NCBI RefSeq assembly: GCF_009828055.1
Contig: NZ_WTYB01000001.1
Location: 1,193,183-1,257,182 of the forward strand
Reading direction: 5' to 3'
DNA from: Erythrobacter ramosus
GTDB taxonomy: Bacteria; Pseudomonadota; Alphaproteobacteria; Sphingomonadales; Sphingomonadaceae
DNA: 64,000 nucleotides
The stretch's first letter is position 1. Each line of letters opens with the position of its first letter. The notes beneath the pieces were generated by a model that was given only the letters and a program-made list of their open reading frames with translations, was not told the DNA's origin and did not search any database. The position numbers and the translations under genes are program-made. Shown in pieces: positions 1 to 9,310 of this stretch.

Positions 1-1
1 C

Positions 2-1558
2 CTCAATGACGAAGCCGATCCGGTCGAAGATTTCAGCCTGCGCGCCAATCTGCTGATCGAAGCCACCGACAAGCTGACCTTCGACCTGCGCGGGTCGATG
101 AACCAGCTGCGCACGCAGGGGCTCTATTACAACATCGTCAATGACGTGAACACGGTTGCTCCGGTGCGGGTGAACAACCCCGGCCAGAACGACCGCGATA
201 TCTACAATGCTGCGCTGAAGATCGAATATGCCGGTGACAACGCGGTGTTCACCTCGATCTCGTCCTACGACACGGTCAAGGAAGTGCTGACCGGCGACGC
301 CTTCGACTTCCTGCCGATCCCGGACAGCTTCTTCTTCAACCTGTTCGAAGCGATCATCGGACCCGGTAAGGGGTTTGACCTCAACCAGAGCCAGTATCTC
401 AACGTGAAGGCCTTCAGCCAGGAAGTGCGCCTTGCCTCGCCCGAGGATGGCCGCGCCTTCAACTGGATGGCCGGTGGCTACCTGATCGACACCACGCGCT
501 TCATTTCGACTGGCAACATGATCGATACGAACAACGGCGTCTTCCCGGTGTTCCGTTCGCCTTCGACCAATCCGCTCAACCCGCAGTTCTCCTATCTGGC
601 CGATGGTCAGGAGAACTTCGCTTGGGCGCTGTTCGCCAATGCGGGCTATGAATTCTCCGATCAGTTCCGCGTTGATGCTTCGCTGCGCTATGACCGTGAC
701 AAGCGCCGCCAGACCACGCTGACCCCGCAGGGCTTCCTGCCCGTGGTGCCCGGCGTGCCGCAGGCGCAGAGCGGCGAGGTCCGCACTGCGGTGTTCGACG
801 ATTGGCAGCCGAAGCTGACCCTGACCTATGAGCCGACCCCCGATCTGACGATCTACGGCGGTTACAGCCGGGGCTTCCGTTCAGGCGGGTTCAACCAGAC
901 CGGCGTCGGAGCGGAAGCCTCTGCGGCCGCGATCGTCGGCGTGGGCGACATCTTCCGTGCGGAAACCGCCGATACCTTTGAGATCGGCGCCAAGGCGCAG
1001 CTCGGCCCCGTCCGTCTGGCAGGCGCGGCCTACACCACGCTGTCGAAGAACAGCTACTTCTTCGTCTTCCTTGCCCAGTCCTCGACCCAGAACCTCGGCA
1101 ACATCCCTGAAACCCGCCTCAACGGTTTCGAGCTGGAAGCGACCGCGGAAATCCTGCCCGATTTCGACATCAACGCCGCGATTGGCGTGACCGATAGCGA
1201 GATCAAGGACTTCCCTGACGCGAGCGTGATCGGCAACAAGGCGCCGCAGATCTCGAACTACACGCTCAACCTCGGCGCGCAATATGCCGGTGCGATCAGC
1301 GACACCGTCGATGCGCTGGTGCGGATCGATTACCGCCGCACGGGCAAGACCTGGTGGGAGCCGTTCAACACCACGGTGCGCCAGCCGGTCGATATCGTTG
1401 ACGCGCGCGCGGGCGTAACGCTGGCCAATGGCGTGTCGCTCACCGCCTTCGCGCAGAACCTGTTCGACGAGACTTACAACGCCGAATTCTCGCCTGGCGG
1501 CTTCGTGTTCCGCGCCCGTCCGGCGCGCTACGGCTTTGAAGTCGGCTACAAATTCTAA
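2..1558 (+). CDS. TonB-dependent receptor, C-terminal part (5' end outside window)
   Basis: The reading frame is open from base 2, so the gene starts upstream and only about 518 C-terminal residues are present; the plug domain is missing. What remains is the outer-membrane beta-barrel: alternating amphipathic strands, the [18 protein letters not shown] strand common in sphingomonad receptors, and a terminal aromatic residue (GYKF) for BAM recognition. The family imports siderophores, vitamins, sugars or aromatic and lignin-type molecules using TonB energy. The ligand cannot be read from this part. A gene for a WrbA-type flavoprotein starts 13 bases after the stop, so the receptor probably leads a catabolic operon (to about 4720). 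Family confident; substrate unknown. Confidence 0.93.
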   Translation, partial: LNDEADPVEDFSLRANLLIEATDKLTFDLRGSMNQLRTQGLYYNIVNDVNTVAPVRVNNPGQNDRDIYNAALKIEYAGDNAVFTSISSYDTVKEVLTGDAFDFLPIPDSFFFNLFEAIIGPGKGFDLNQSQYLNVKAFSQEVRLASPEDGRAFNWMAGGYLIDTTRFISTGNMIDTNNGVFPVFRSPSTNPLNPQFSYLADGQENFAWALFANAGYEFSDQFRVDASLRYDRDKRRQTTLTPQGFLPVVPGVPQAQSGEVRTAVFDDWQPKLTLTYEPTPDLTIYGGYSRGFRSGGFNQTGVGAEASAAAIVGVGDIFRAETADTFEIGAKAQLGPVRLAGAAYTTLSKNSYFFVFLAQSSTQNLGNIPETRLNGFELEATAEILPDFDINAAIGVTDSEIKDFPDASVIGNKAPQISNYTLNLGAQYAGAISDTVDALVRIDYRRTGKTWWEPFNTTVRQPVDIVDARAGVTLANGVSLTAFAQNLFDETYNAEFSPGGFVFRARPARYGFEVGYKF

Positions 1559-1571
1559 AGGAAACGCGCGC

Positions 1572-2174
1572 ATGACCAAGGTGCTGGTGCTCTACTATTC
1601 GAGCTATGGCCATATCGAGGCGATGGCCGCTGCGGTTTCTGAAGGCGCTGCCAGCGTCCCCGGCACCGAGGTTTTCGTGAAGCGTGTTCCCGAATTGGTG
1701 CCCGATGAGGTCGCCAAGGGTGCGGGGATCAAGCTCGATCAGGCGGCCCCCCTTGCCGACCCGAATGAGCTTGCCGATTATGATGCAATCATCTTCGGCA
1801 CCCCCACCCGCTTTGGCAACATGGCGGCGCAGATGCGCAACTTCCTCGATCAGACCGGTGGGCTGTGGTTCACCAAGGCACTGGTCGGCAAGGTCGGGAG
1901 CGTGTTCGTTTCCACCGCCAGCCAGCACGGCGGGCAGGAGACGACCATCACCTCGTTCCACACAACGCTGCTGCATCACGGCATGGTGATCGTCGGCCTG
2001 CCCTACACCTTCGAAGGCAATGCCGAGATGGGGGAAATCAGCGGCGGCACCCCCTATGGCGCATCGACGCTGGCTGGTAATGACGGCAGCCGGATGCCGA
2101 GCGCCAACGAGCTGGCCGGGGCCCGTTTCCAGGGCGCCCATGTCGCCACCATCGCGGGCAAGCTGGCCGCCTGA
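1572..2174 (+). CDS. wrbA: NAD(P)H:quinone oxidoreductase, WrbA type
   Basis: A 200-residue flavodoxin-fold protein, the usual WrbA length. The N-terminal FMN phosphate loop is [13 protein letters not shown], followed by the family block [16 protein letters not shown] and the conserved [13 protein letters not shown] loop (here [10 protein letters not shown]). WrbA proteins are cytosolic tetrameric FMN enzymes that reduce quinones by two electrons and so avoid semiquinone stress. An AAAGGA-like ribosome site precedes the ATG. The gene lies between a TonB receptor and a VOC dioxygenase-like gene, so it may reduce quinones arising from an imported aromatic compound; that role is inference. Confidence 0.93.
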   Translation: MTKVLVLYYSSYGHIEAMAAAVSEGAASVPGTEVFVKRVPELVPDEVAKGAGIKLDQAAPLADPNELADYDAIIFGTPTRFGNMAAQMRNFLDQTGGLWFTKALVGKVGSVFVSTASQHGGQETTITSFHTTLLHHGMVIVGLPYTFEGNAEMGEISGGTPYGASTLAGNDGSRMPSANELAGARFQGAHVATIAGKLAA

Positions 2175-2203
2175 ACGAATTTGGGAATGATGGAGAGAGC
2201 ACG

Positions 2204-2749
2204 ATGACGACAATTCTGGCCAACCGCCTGCACCACACCGCCTATGTGACCAAGGATCTGGAGGCGACCCGCGCGTTCTACGAAGACGTGCTTGGCTTCC
2301 CGCTGATGGCGACCTATTGCGAAAAGGACGAGCTGTTCGGCAAGGAGCGCACCTATTGCCACGTGTTCTTCGAACTCGCCGATGGCAGCGCGCTCGCCTT
2401 CTTCCAGTTTGCCGATCCTGACGATCAGGCCGAATTCGGCCCCGAAATGCCGTCGAGCCCCTTCATCCACATCGCGCTTCACGTCGATGCCGATGGCCAG
2501 GCCGAATTGCAGAAGCGCATCGCCGCTGCCGGGATTGTCGAGCCGCAGACCTATGTGCTGGAGCATGGCTATTGCCGCTCGCTCTATGTCACCGATCCCA
2601 ACGGCATGATCATCGAGTTCACCTATGATGATCCGCGTGCAGCCCCGCTCGATGCGGATCGCCGCGCTTCTGCGCATGGCGAGTTGAAGCGCTGGCTTGC
2701 TGGACAGCACCACAACAACAACCCGTTCCGCGCCGAAGAAGCCGCCTGA
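2204..2749 (+). CDS. VOC-superfamily protein (glyoxalase/extradiol dioxygenase-like)
   Basis: A 181-residue single VOC module. The beta-alpha-beta-beta-beta pattern is clear: RLHHTAYVTKDLEATRAFYEDVLGF opens the first half and FIHIALHVDADGQ the second, ending in NGMIIEFTYD. His11/12, the His of the IHIALHV strand and the Glu of IIEF are the likely metal ligands. Members include glyoxalase I, extradiol dioxygenases and epimerases. The long strand-loop FFELADGSALAFFQF resembles dioxygenase-like VOC proteins. A GGAGAG site lies before the ATG. The neighbours (quinone reductase, hydrolase) make a ring-cleavage or isomerase job plausible, but the substrate is not readable. Confidence 0.85.
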   Translation: MTTILANRLHHTAYVTKDLEATRAFYEDVLGFPLMATYCEKDELFGKERTYCHVFFELADGSALAFFQFADPDDQAEFGPEMPSSPFIHIALHVDADGQAELQKRIAAAGIVEPQTYVLEHGYCRSLYVTDPNGMIIEFTYDDPRAAPLDADRRASAHGELKRWLAGQHHNNNPFRAEEAA

Positions 2750-2777
2750 TTGCGGGGCCGTGGGGGCGCATGTGAGC

Positions 2778-3599
2778 ATGGCTGCCCCCAAGGCGAACAA
2801 CGTGGCTGATGATCCGGTGAGTTACGGCGAGGTTGCCGTCGCGGGCGGCACCGTGCCGATCTGCATGGCCGGAGAGGGTGCGCCCGTCATCCTGCTCCAC
2901 GGCTGGACGCTCGATCACCGGATGTGGACGCCGCAGGTGGCAGGGCTGGCGGGCGATTTCTTCCTCGTCATGCCTGACCGGCGTGGCTGCGGGCGCGCCA
3001 CCGCGCCGCCCGATCTGATGCGCGAGGCCGAAGACGTTATCGCCATTGCCGATTTCCTCGGGTTCGAGCGGTTCGCGCTGGTCGGCCTGTCGCGCGGCGC
3101 GGTGGTCGCGCTGGATGTGGCGCGGCGGTACGGGTCGCGGCTGACGGGGCTGGTGGTGTCCGGCGCGCCGCTCCCAGCTCTGGTACCGCGTGAGGAAGTG
3201 ATCGATCTTGACCGGTTCCGCGCGCTGGCCGCTGCTGGCGATCTGGAGCGGCTCAGGGCCGAATGGTCGCGCCACCCGCTGATGCAGACCCATTCGCCCG
3301 CCGCCCGCGCGCTGATGTTCGAAATCCTCGCCGATTACGACGGCCGCGATCTCCTGACGCCGAGCCAGACGCCCGGCTTCCCGCGTGAGGCGCTCGCCAT
3401 GCTGGCGATGCCGGTGCTCAGCCTGACCGGCGTGTATGACACCTTGTGGCGGCGCGAATGTGCGCGGGTGCTCGGCGCGGTCGCGCCGCGCGCGCGGAAT
3501 ATCGAAATCCCGCAGGCGGGCCATCTCGCCAATGCCGACAACCCGGCGACTTTCAACGCCGCCATCGCCCAGTTCCTCACGCCAAAGGCCCCAGCATGA
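2778..3599 (+). CDS. alpha/beta-fold hydrolase
   Basis: A 273-residue enzyme if started at ATG 2778, which avoids overlap with the VOC gene; GTG 2772 is an alternative. Oxyanion-loop motif LLHGWTLDHRMW, nucleophile elbow GLSRG (Ser), an acidic residue near GVYDTLW and a C-terminal His in QAGHLAN form the usual triad. The fold covers esterases, C-C bond hydrolases and haloperoxidase-like enzymes; this one is closest in pattern to the meta-cleavage/3-oxoadipate-lactonase-like group. Its stop overlaps the next start by four bases (ATGA), so the two are translationally coupled. Exact reaction unknown. Confidence 0.88.
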   Translation: MAAPKANNVADDPVSYGEVAVAGGTVPICMAGEGAPVILLHGWTLDHRMWTPQVAGLAGDFFLVMPDRRGCGRATAPPDLMREAEDVIAIADFLGFERFALVGLSRGAVVALDVARRYGSRLTGLVVSGAPLPALVPREEVIDLDRFRALAAAGDLERLRAEWSRHPLMQTHSPAARALMFEILADYDGRDLLTPSQTPGFPREALAMLAMPVLSLTGVYDTLWRRECARVLGAVAPRARNIEIPQAGHLANADNPATFNAAIAQFLTPKAPA

Positions 3600-4720
3600 C
3601 CAAGCGTTTCCTCACCACCCATGTCGGCAGCCTGCCGCGCCCCGAAGCCCTGCTCGATCTGGTGTTCAAGCGCGAGGGCGGGGAGCCCGTGTCCGAGGCT
3701 GATTTCGATTCGGCGGTGGAAGAGGCCACGGCTTACGTCATCAAGCGCCAGATCGAAGCCGGGGTGAGCATCGTCAATGATGGCGAGCAGTCCAAGCCGA
3801 GCTACGCCACCTATATCAAACACCGCCTCTCGGGCTTTGGCGGCGAGGCGGGGCAGTACGAATTCGCCGATCTCGAAGCCTTTCCGGGCGCCAAGGCGCA
3901 GGTGTTCGGCAACAAGGGCCGCGCCAAGCGGTCCGCGCCTGCCTGCACCGCGCCCATCACCGTGATCGACATGGAAGCCCCCCGGATCGATGCCGAGCGG
4001 CTGGTGCGCCTCGCCAATGGCCACGCCACCTTCATGTCCGCCGCTTCACCGGGTGTGACCGCGCTGTTCTTCCCCAACCAGTTCTATGCCAGCGACGAGG
4101 AATATGTCTTCGCCCTCGCCGAAGGGCTGCGCCACGAATACGAGACCATCGCGGCGGCCGGGATCACCTTGCAGGTCGATTGCCCCGATCTGGCGATGGG
4201 CCGCCATGTGCAGTTCACCCACCTCTCCCTTGATGAGTTCCGCAAGCGCATCGGCATGAACATCGCCGCGCTGAACCATGCGGTGCAGAATATCCCGGCG
4301 GAGCAACTGCGGATGCACCTATGCTGGGGCAATTACCCCGGCCCGCACCACTGCGACGTGGCGCTGGGCGAGATCGCTGACATCGTCTGGACCGCCAAGC
4401 CGCAGACCGTGCTGATCGAAGGCGCCAACCCGCGCCACGCGCATGAATTCGCCTTCTTTGCGGAGCACGCACTGCCCGATGGCAAGGTCCTGTGCCCCGG
4501 CATGGTCGAACCGCAGAGCCCCTATATCGAGCACCCCGATCTGATCGCCCAGCGCATCGGCCGCTATGCCGATCTGCTCGGGGCCGAGCGGGTGATGGCG
4601 GGGGTCGATTGCGGCTTCTCGGTCCACGCGGGCAGCAATGCGCTCGACCCCGAGATCGTCTGGGCCAAGCTCGCCGCGCTCGCCCAAGGGGCCGAGATCG
4701 CCAGCGCCAAATACTTCTGA
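3596..4720 (+). CDS. MetE C-terminal-domain-like zinc enzyme (cobalamin-independent methionine synthase family)
   Basis: A 374-residue protein equivalent to only the C-terminal half of MetE. HVGSLPRP opens the barrel. Zinc ligands are recognisable: His and Cys in MHLCWGNYPGPH, Glu in VLIEGANPRH and Cys in AGVDCGF. Full MetE is about 750 residues; stand-alone C-terminal-like proteins are common in soil bacteria, often in catabolic clusters, and may transfer methyl groups from or to sulfur or other substrates. It overlaps the hydrolase stop by four bases. A role as an O-demethylation partner or as a general zinc thiol enzyme is inference. Confidence 0.87.
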   Translation: MTKRFLTTHVGSLPRPEALLDLVFKREGGEPVSEADFDSAVEEATAYVIKRQIEAGVSIVNDGEQSKPSYATYIKHRLSGFGGEAGQYEFADLEAFPGAKAQVFGNKGRAKRSAPACTAPITVIDMEAPRIDAERLVRLANGHATFMSAASPGVTALFFPNQFYASDEEYVFALAEGLRHEYETIAAAGITLQVDCPDLAMGRHVQFTHLSLDEFRKRIGMNIAALNHAVQNIPAEQLRMHLCWGNYPGPHHCDVALGEIADIVWTAKPQTVLIEGANPRHAHEFAFFAEHALPDGKVLCPGMVEPQSPYIEHPDLIAQRIGRYADLLGAERVMAGVDCGFSVHAGSNALDPEIVWAKLAALAQGAEIASAKYF

Positions 4721-4781
4721 GCGCATTTCTGACGAGGCGCTGCTTGCCCCCAGCGCGGCGGCGGGGCTAACAGGGGCGTCG

Positions 4782-5753
4782 ATGGACGCAACAACCCGCC
4801 CGCTCACCGTGCAAGCGCTTTTGGTGCGCGATGGCATCGTCACCGACATCGGGCCGGGCGAGGTGGCGCAGTTCGCAGGGCCGGGATTCGTCTGGCTCCA
4901 TGCCGAGGGCGTGGGCCACGGCGAAAGCATGGACCTGCCGGACTATGTCCCGGCAATGGCCGCCAACGCATTGGTAGCGAGCGAAACTCGCCCGCGCTGC
5001 GACGAAGTCGACGATGCCGTGCTTATCAACCTGCGCGGCACGGCGTTTGATACGATGCAGGATTCTGACGGGCTGGTCTCGATCCGGGTATGGGTCGAAG
5101 GCGCCCGCGTTACGTCGGTCAGCCGCCACCGCATGGCAGCGCTCGCCAAGGTCGAGGCTGCGGTGCGTGCTGGGCGGATCACCGACGGGGGCGATTTCGT
5201 CTCGGCATTGGCGCAGGCGATCTCGGTCCAGCTTGACCCGCAGGTTGCCGATCTGGGCGATAGCCTCGATGATTGCGAAGGGATGCTGGACGGCGGCGAC
5301 ATCTACGCGCTGCGCCGCAAGATCGCCTATATCCGCAGCCAGGCGATCGTGCTGCGGCGGTTCGTTGCGCCGGACCGCGATGCGCTGGGTCAGATGGCGC
5401 AGCTCGAATTCGACTGGATCAGCAAGGATGACCGGATGCACCTGCGCGAGGCGGCAGACCGCTTCGCGCGCATGGCCGAGGAACTCGAAGCGGTGCGCGA
5501 ACGCGCCGCGCTGCTCCACGAACAGCTGACCGATCTGCGCGCCGAAAAGATCGACCAGCGCTCGCTAGGGATCGCGGTGACGGCGTTCATTTTCCTGCCG
5601 CTGACCTTTGTGACCGGGCTGCTCGGCATGAATGTCGAGGGCATTCCCTTTGCGGCCCACCGCTGGGCGTTCTGGGGCGTGGTCGGTTTCTGCGGTGCCA
5701 TTGGGGCGCTGGTGATGGGCTGGTTCGCTTGGAAGCACTGGCTGGAGGATTGA
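4782..5753 (+). CDS. CorA-family divalent cation transporter (ZntB-like)
   Basis: A 323-residue protein. The long cytoplasmic alpha-rich N-terminal part is followed by two C-terminal membrane helices, the first ending in the diagnostic GMN (LLGMNVEG), with the second helix (WAFWGVVGFCGAIGALVMGW) close to the C-terminus. The family forms pentameric funnels carrying Mg2+, Co2+, Ni2+ or Zn2+. The GMNVEGIPF loop with a short acidic tail resembles the ZntB side of the family, so zinc is possible. The ATG at 4782 is chosen because upstream codons are of non-coding quality. It ends 16 bases from the convergent gene at 5770. Confidence 0.9.
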   Translation: MDATTRPLTVQALLVRDGIVTDIGPGEVAQFAGPGFVWLHAEGVGHGESMDLPDYVPAMAANALVASETRPRCDEVDDAVLINLRGTAFDTMQDSDGLVSIRVWVEGARVTSVSRHRMAALAKVEAAVRAGRITDGGDFVSALAQAISVQLDPQVADLGDSLDDCEGMLDGGDIYALRRKIAYIRSQAIVLRRFVAPDRDALGQMAQLEFDWISKDDRMHLREAADRFARMAEELEAVRERAALLHEQLTDLRAEKIDQRSLGIAVTAFIFLPLTFVTGLLGMNVEGIPFAAHRWAFWGVVGFCGAIGALVMGWFAWKHWLED

Positions 5754-5769
5754 TCGCTTCAGACCTTCG

Positions 5770-7194
5770 CTAGGCTCCGCTTGCCCTCATCACTTCGGCG
5801 AGCCGGGCGTAATCCACCTTGGACCGGTGGCGGCGATCAAGCGGGATGGATTTGAGCGCGACGACCGTGGTGACGCCGAGCGCGGCGGCGGCGGCCTGCC
5901 AGTGGGCAAGGCGAGCGGTATCGCCTTCAATGGCGAGGCAGGCTTTGCCATCCAGCGGGCAGAGCGCCGCGCGCTTGACCCCCGGCCAACTCCGCGCGGC
6001 GACCTCGATAGCGAAGGGCCACAGGCCCTCGATGCGACCTTGCGTGCGTCCCAGCAGCCACAGGCGTCCAACCTCGTCGAACCGCCCGCCGTCTCCGGTG
6101 CGGTGCCAGATAGTGCCGCTTTCATCGCGGGTCTTGGTAGCGGCATTGTCGGCGGGGTCGACATAGGTTTCGACCACGTGATCGCCCGCGACGAGGATCT
6201 CGTCATCGACGATCCTGACCCTCACCGCGCTGACCGGCGGCCCGGCGAGCAGGCCTTCTCCGCCGTTGATCCGGGCGCGGTCGGCGCGGGTGAGGGCGCT
6301 GACTTCCAGCTCGGCAATCGGCTCGGCCTCGGTCGAGCCATAGACCGCCATGACCCTGAGTGCGGGGTTGTGGGCGGCTAACCTGTCGACCACATCGGCA
6401 AACACCGGCCCGCCGCCGGTGAAGACGGTGGTGACGCTGGCCGGGAGCGGAGCATCGGCCAGCGCTTCGGCCAGCACCGGGGGTAGGAGCAATCGGGTGA
6501 CGCCGTGCTTGGCGATGTGGGCGCGGATCGCTTGTGGGTCGGCGCGGTCAGGGCGGCGCAGGGGCCAATTGGGCAGCACCGACGTCACCCCGCTCCCGAG
6601 GTTCGCCAGCACGAACACCGGGAAGGCGACGAGGTCGATCTCCGCCCTGTCACTGGCCAGCAGCGGGCCGACGGCACGGTTCTGCGCGGCGAGGAAGCCG
6701 TGGCTGCGCATGATCGCCTTGGCTCGCCCGGTCGATCCTGAGGTGAAGCTCATCAGAGCAGGGTGATCGTCCGGCCAGCTTGCCGACGGCGGCGCAGAAG
6801 CTGCACCCGCGCCGAGCGACAAGCGCGTCACGCCCAGCAAGCGCGGCACTAGCAGTGGCAGCACCCTCAGCACGCCCGCACCGATCCACGCCTTCACCTC
6901 AGCTGCCGCCAGCGCGGTTTTGACCCCCTTCAGCCCCATCGCCGGCTCCGGCAGCACCGCCACCGCGCCCAGCCGCCATAATGCGGCGAGCGCAGCATAA
7001 AGATCGGGCGTCACCGAAACTGCGATCAGCACCCGGTCGCCCGGCCCGATCCCGCGCTTGGCCCATTCGCCCGCGAGGAACCCGGCGCGGTCATGCAAGC
7101 TGGCAAAGCTGACCTTGCGCCCCTTGCCATTGATGATCGCAGGCCGATCCGGATGCGCGGCGACAGCCGCATCGAAGGCGGCAAGGATGGTCAA
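5770..7194 (-). CDS. OleC-like AMP-dependent synthetase/ligase
   Basis: A 474-residue ANL-superfamily adenylating enzyme. The phosphate loop FTSGSTGRAKA is at about residues 150-160, the A5-like YGSTEAEP motif follows, the hinge RTGDGGRFDEVGRLWLLGR comes next, and the catalytic Lys is in HRSKVDY near residue 459. The middle region (AFPVFVLANLGSGVTSVLP, then HGVTRLLLPP) matches, from memory, the OleC olefin beta-lactone synthetases rather than ordinary fatty acyl-CoA ligases. OleC closes beta-hydroxy acids to beta-lactones, which is suggestive beside an HMG-CoA reductase. It is the last gene of the seven-gene operon and overlaps the gene upstream by four bases. Confidence 0.82.
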   Translation of the reverse strand: MTILAAFDAAVAAHPDRPAIINGKGRKVSFASLHDRAGFLAGEWAKRGIGPGDRVLIAVSVTPDLYAALAALWRLGAVAVLPEPAMGLKGVKTALAAAEVKAWIGAGVLRVLPLLVPRLLGVTRLSLGAGAASAPPSASWPDDHPALMSFTSGSTGRAKAIMRSHGFLAAQNRAVGPLLASDRAEIDLVAFPVFVLANLGSGVTSVLPNWPLRRPDRADPQAIRAHIAKHGVTRLLLPPVLAEALADAPLPASVTTVFTGGGPVFADVVDRLAAHNPALRVMAVYGSTEAEPIAELEVSALTRADRARINGGEGLLAGPPVSAVRVRIVDDEILVAGDHVVETYVDPADNAATKTRDESGTIWHRTGDGGRFDEVGRLWLLGRTQGRIEGLWPFAIEVAARSWPGVKRAALCPLDGKACLAIEGDTARLAHWQAAAAALGVTTVVALKSIPLDRRHRSKVDYARLAEVMRASGA

Positions 7195-8015
7195 GCGGGG
7201 CGGTGTCCGAACAGAGCGTAACGGCGGAAGACCTCGGCCCCGTGCTGGCCGCTCCGCACCAATGAGACATTGTCCGAATGCATCAGCGCGTGCACCACAT
7301 GGGTGCAGCCGAGCCCCCGCGCCGCCTCATGGAAATGATGTGCCAACAGGTGCCCCACGCCCCGCCGCGTCCCTGCATAGGTTTTGAGCACCGCCCGCGA
7401 AGGCACCGCCGGATCGCGGAAGCCGAGCAGGAAGCCGACAATCGCGCCGCGCTCGTCCCGCGCCAGAAACACCAGCCGCGGATCAAGCAGCGGCAGCAGT
7501 GGGAGATAGAGGCCGAGGAACCCCTCGCGCGTGATCGGCTTGAAGAACTGCTTGTCCGCGAAAGACCCGCCCGCCAGCGCGAACACTTGCTCCAGCAGCG
7601 GCTGCGCGTCTGTGCCGTCCCACGTCGCGACGGTGATCCCCGCCACCGGCGCAGGCTCGGCCTGCGGGGTATCGAGCGCCATGCGGGTCGAGGCGTAATG
7701 CGCGACCGCTTCAAATCCCGCCAACGCCAGCGCCTCGGCCACATGGGGCTGGGCGGCAGGCTCCATCAGGAAGGGCGGGCTGCCGTCGCTTTCCACCACG
7801 GTGCGGTAGGCGTGCCAGGTGTCGCCATCCATCGGCGCGAGCACCGGGCGGCCATCAGCGCGGGCCAAGGCCTTGCGCAGAAGCGCCGCGCCAGCCTCGG
7901 GATTGTCGAACGCCAAAGCGCCCAGCGCCACCGCCGCCGCGCCATCCCATGCCGGACCGTGTTCGTAGAACCGCAGGCTCGCGCCCGGCGCGCGCATCTC
8001 ATCGAAGTCGCTCAT
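7191..8015 (-). CDS. GNAT-family N-acetyltransferase-like protein
   Basis: A 274-residue protein with the GNAT core in its C-terminal half. A strand-rich segment LVFLARDERGAIVGFLLGF is followed by the CoA pyrophosphate loop region GTRRGVGHLLAHHF and the strand THVVHALMHSDNVSL. The N-terminal 100 residues (ALGALAFDNPEAGAALL) look like a degenerate first GNAT repeat. It would acylate an amine or hydroxyl in the pathway of the operon, for example the free amino group made by the BtaA-like enzyme; that link is inference. The start at 8015 overlaps the upstream stop (8012), so it is translationally coupled. Confidence 0.72.
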   Translation of the reverse strand: MSDFDEMRAPGASLRFYEHGPAWDGAAAVALGALAFDNPEAGAALLRKALARADGRPVLAPMDGDTWHAYRTVVESDGSPPFLMEPAAQPHVAEALALAGFEAVAHYASTRMALDTPQAEPAPVAGITVATWDGTDAQPLLEQVFALAGGSFADKQFFKPITREGFLGLYLPLLPLLDPRLVFLARDERGAIVGFLLGFRDPAVPSRAVLKTYAGTRRGVGHLLAHHFHEAARGLGCTHVVHALMHSDNVSLVRSGQHGAEVFRRYALFGHRPA

Positions 8016-9310
8016 TGCATCCCCAATGTCGCAAGATAGGCCGCAAATGGTACCAGATTGGCGACCGCCCCTAGGCGCGGCGCGCGCCAGCGGTCGAACC
8101 ATGTCGTGCGCGCCAGCACCAGCGCGGTGACCAGCAGCAGGCTCGCCGCCGCCACCAATGGCAGATACGGCGAATGCAGCGCATGGCCGGGCGCAAGGCT
8201 TAGCAGCGCGATGTAGCCCGCACCCACCGCTATCGTCAGCACGGCTCCCGCGGCGATCCGGCCTCCGGTCGCCACCAGCAGCAGCCCTAAAGCCATGCCC
8301 GCCATGCCGAGATTGTAGAAGCTCAAGGCGCTCGGCCCGATGGTCTCGCCCACGAAGAACCAGATCAGCCCCGCACCGCACAGGGTCGCGATGAAATCCA
8401 GGTCGCAGTGCGGGCTCGCGCAGGGGCGGCGGCGGGCGATCAGATGCGCGGCGATGGCGAACATCGGCACCACCGCGCCGTAAGGCCCGCCCGCGCCCAG
8501 AAACAGGAAGATCGCGATCACGAAGGCGCGGCTCGCGTGCACCGACAGCGCCAGCCGCCGCGCGATAACCGCCACCGCGATCACCGCCACCCCGAATTGC
8601 AGCGCGATCAGCGCCAGCGCCATCGGCTCGGCAAACAGGTAGCCCTTGATGAAGAATTGCAGGCAGATCGGCACGAACAGATTGTCGAGGCCCCGCCACG
8701 ACACCGCCTCGACAATCGCGCCGAAGGCAGCAATCGCGAAGGCCAGTACCACCACATTGAGGCGCGGCGCGTCCGTGAGAAGCAGCAGCATCGCCATCGC
8801 CACGATCACGCTGACCATGAAGAAGGCGACCACCCCCTCCCAGCTCTTCACCCCATCCTCGACGGCGAAACGGCTGCGGCCATAGGCGCTCCCTGTCAGC
8901 GCGGCGGCGGTGTCTGACAGGGTGATGATGGCGAGCGGCAGGGCGTAGAAGATGTATTCGCCCTCCGATTGCAGGAACACGAACCCGATGGCGAGCGCCA
9001 GCCAGATATCGCCGAGCGAGCGCCGCTCGACCGCGTGGATCGCCTTCCCGAGCCCGCTGGTGCGCACCTGCGGCAAGCGCAGCCAGCCCATCAGCGCGAG
9101 TGCAATCAGCAGCAGGACGACCACCGGCAATCGGGTATCGAACAGGAGCGGCAGGGCCATGGCGTAAAGCCCGATGGCGACATGGATGGTCTTGCGGCTG
9201 ACTTCGGCATGCCAGCCGAACCGCTCTCCTGCGTAACGCACGGCGGCGATCACGCCCATCAGTAGCGCGACCGATCCGGCCAGCAGGGCGAGGTTAAGCG
9301 CGATGCTCAA
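8012..9310 (-). CDS. phytol/dolichol-kinase-like CTP-dependent membrane protein
   Basis: A 432-residue polytopic membrane protein. Its N-terminal half carries the signatures of the CTP-dependent polyprenol/phytol kinase and CDP-DAG synthase-like fold: SRKTIHVAIG (residues 39-47), LSDTAAALTGSAYG around Asp133, and VKSWEGVVAFF around 154-164. The C-terminal half adds further helices of unclear role, so the protein is longer than a plain phytol kinase (about 220-300). The family phosphorylates isoprenoid alcohols (VTE5, Sec59) or prenyl phosphates (VTE6), which fits a neighbouring UbiA prenyltransferase. It is coupled by four-base overlaps to both neighbours. Confidence 0.78.
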   Translation of the reverse strand: MSIALNLALLAGSVALLMGVIAAVRYAGERFGWHAEVSRKTIHVAIGLYAMALPLLFDTRLPVVVLLLIALALMGWLRLPQVRTSGLGKAIHAVERRSLGDIWLALAIGFVFLQSEGEYIFYALPLAIITLSDTAAALTGSAYGRSRFAVEDGVKSWEGVVAFFMVSVIVAMAMLLLLTDAPRLNVVVLAFAIAAFGAIVEAVSWRGLDNLFVPICLQFFIKGYLFAEPMALALIALQFGVAVIAVAVIARRLALSVHASRAFVIAIFLFLGAGGPYGAVVPMFAIAAHLIARRRPCASPHCDLDFIATLCGAGLIWFFVGETIGPSALSFYNLGMAGMALGLLLVATGGRIAAGAVLTIAVGAGYIALLSLAPGHALHSPYLPLVAAASLLLVTALVLARTTWFDRWRAPRLGAVANLVPFAAYLATLGMQ

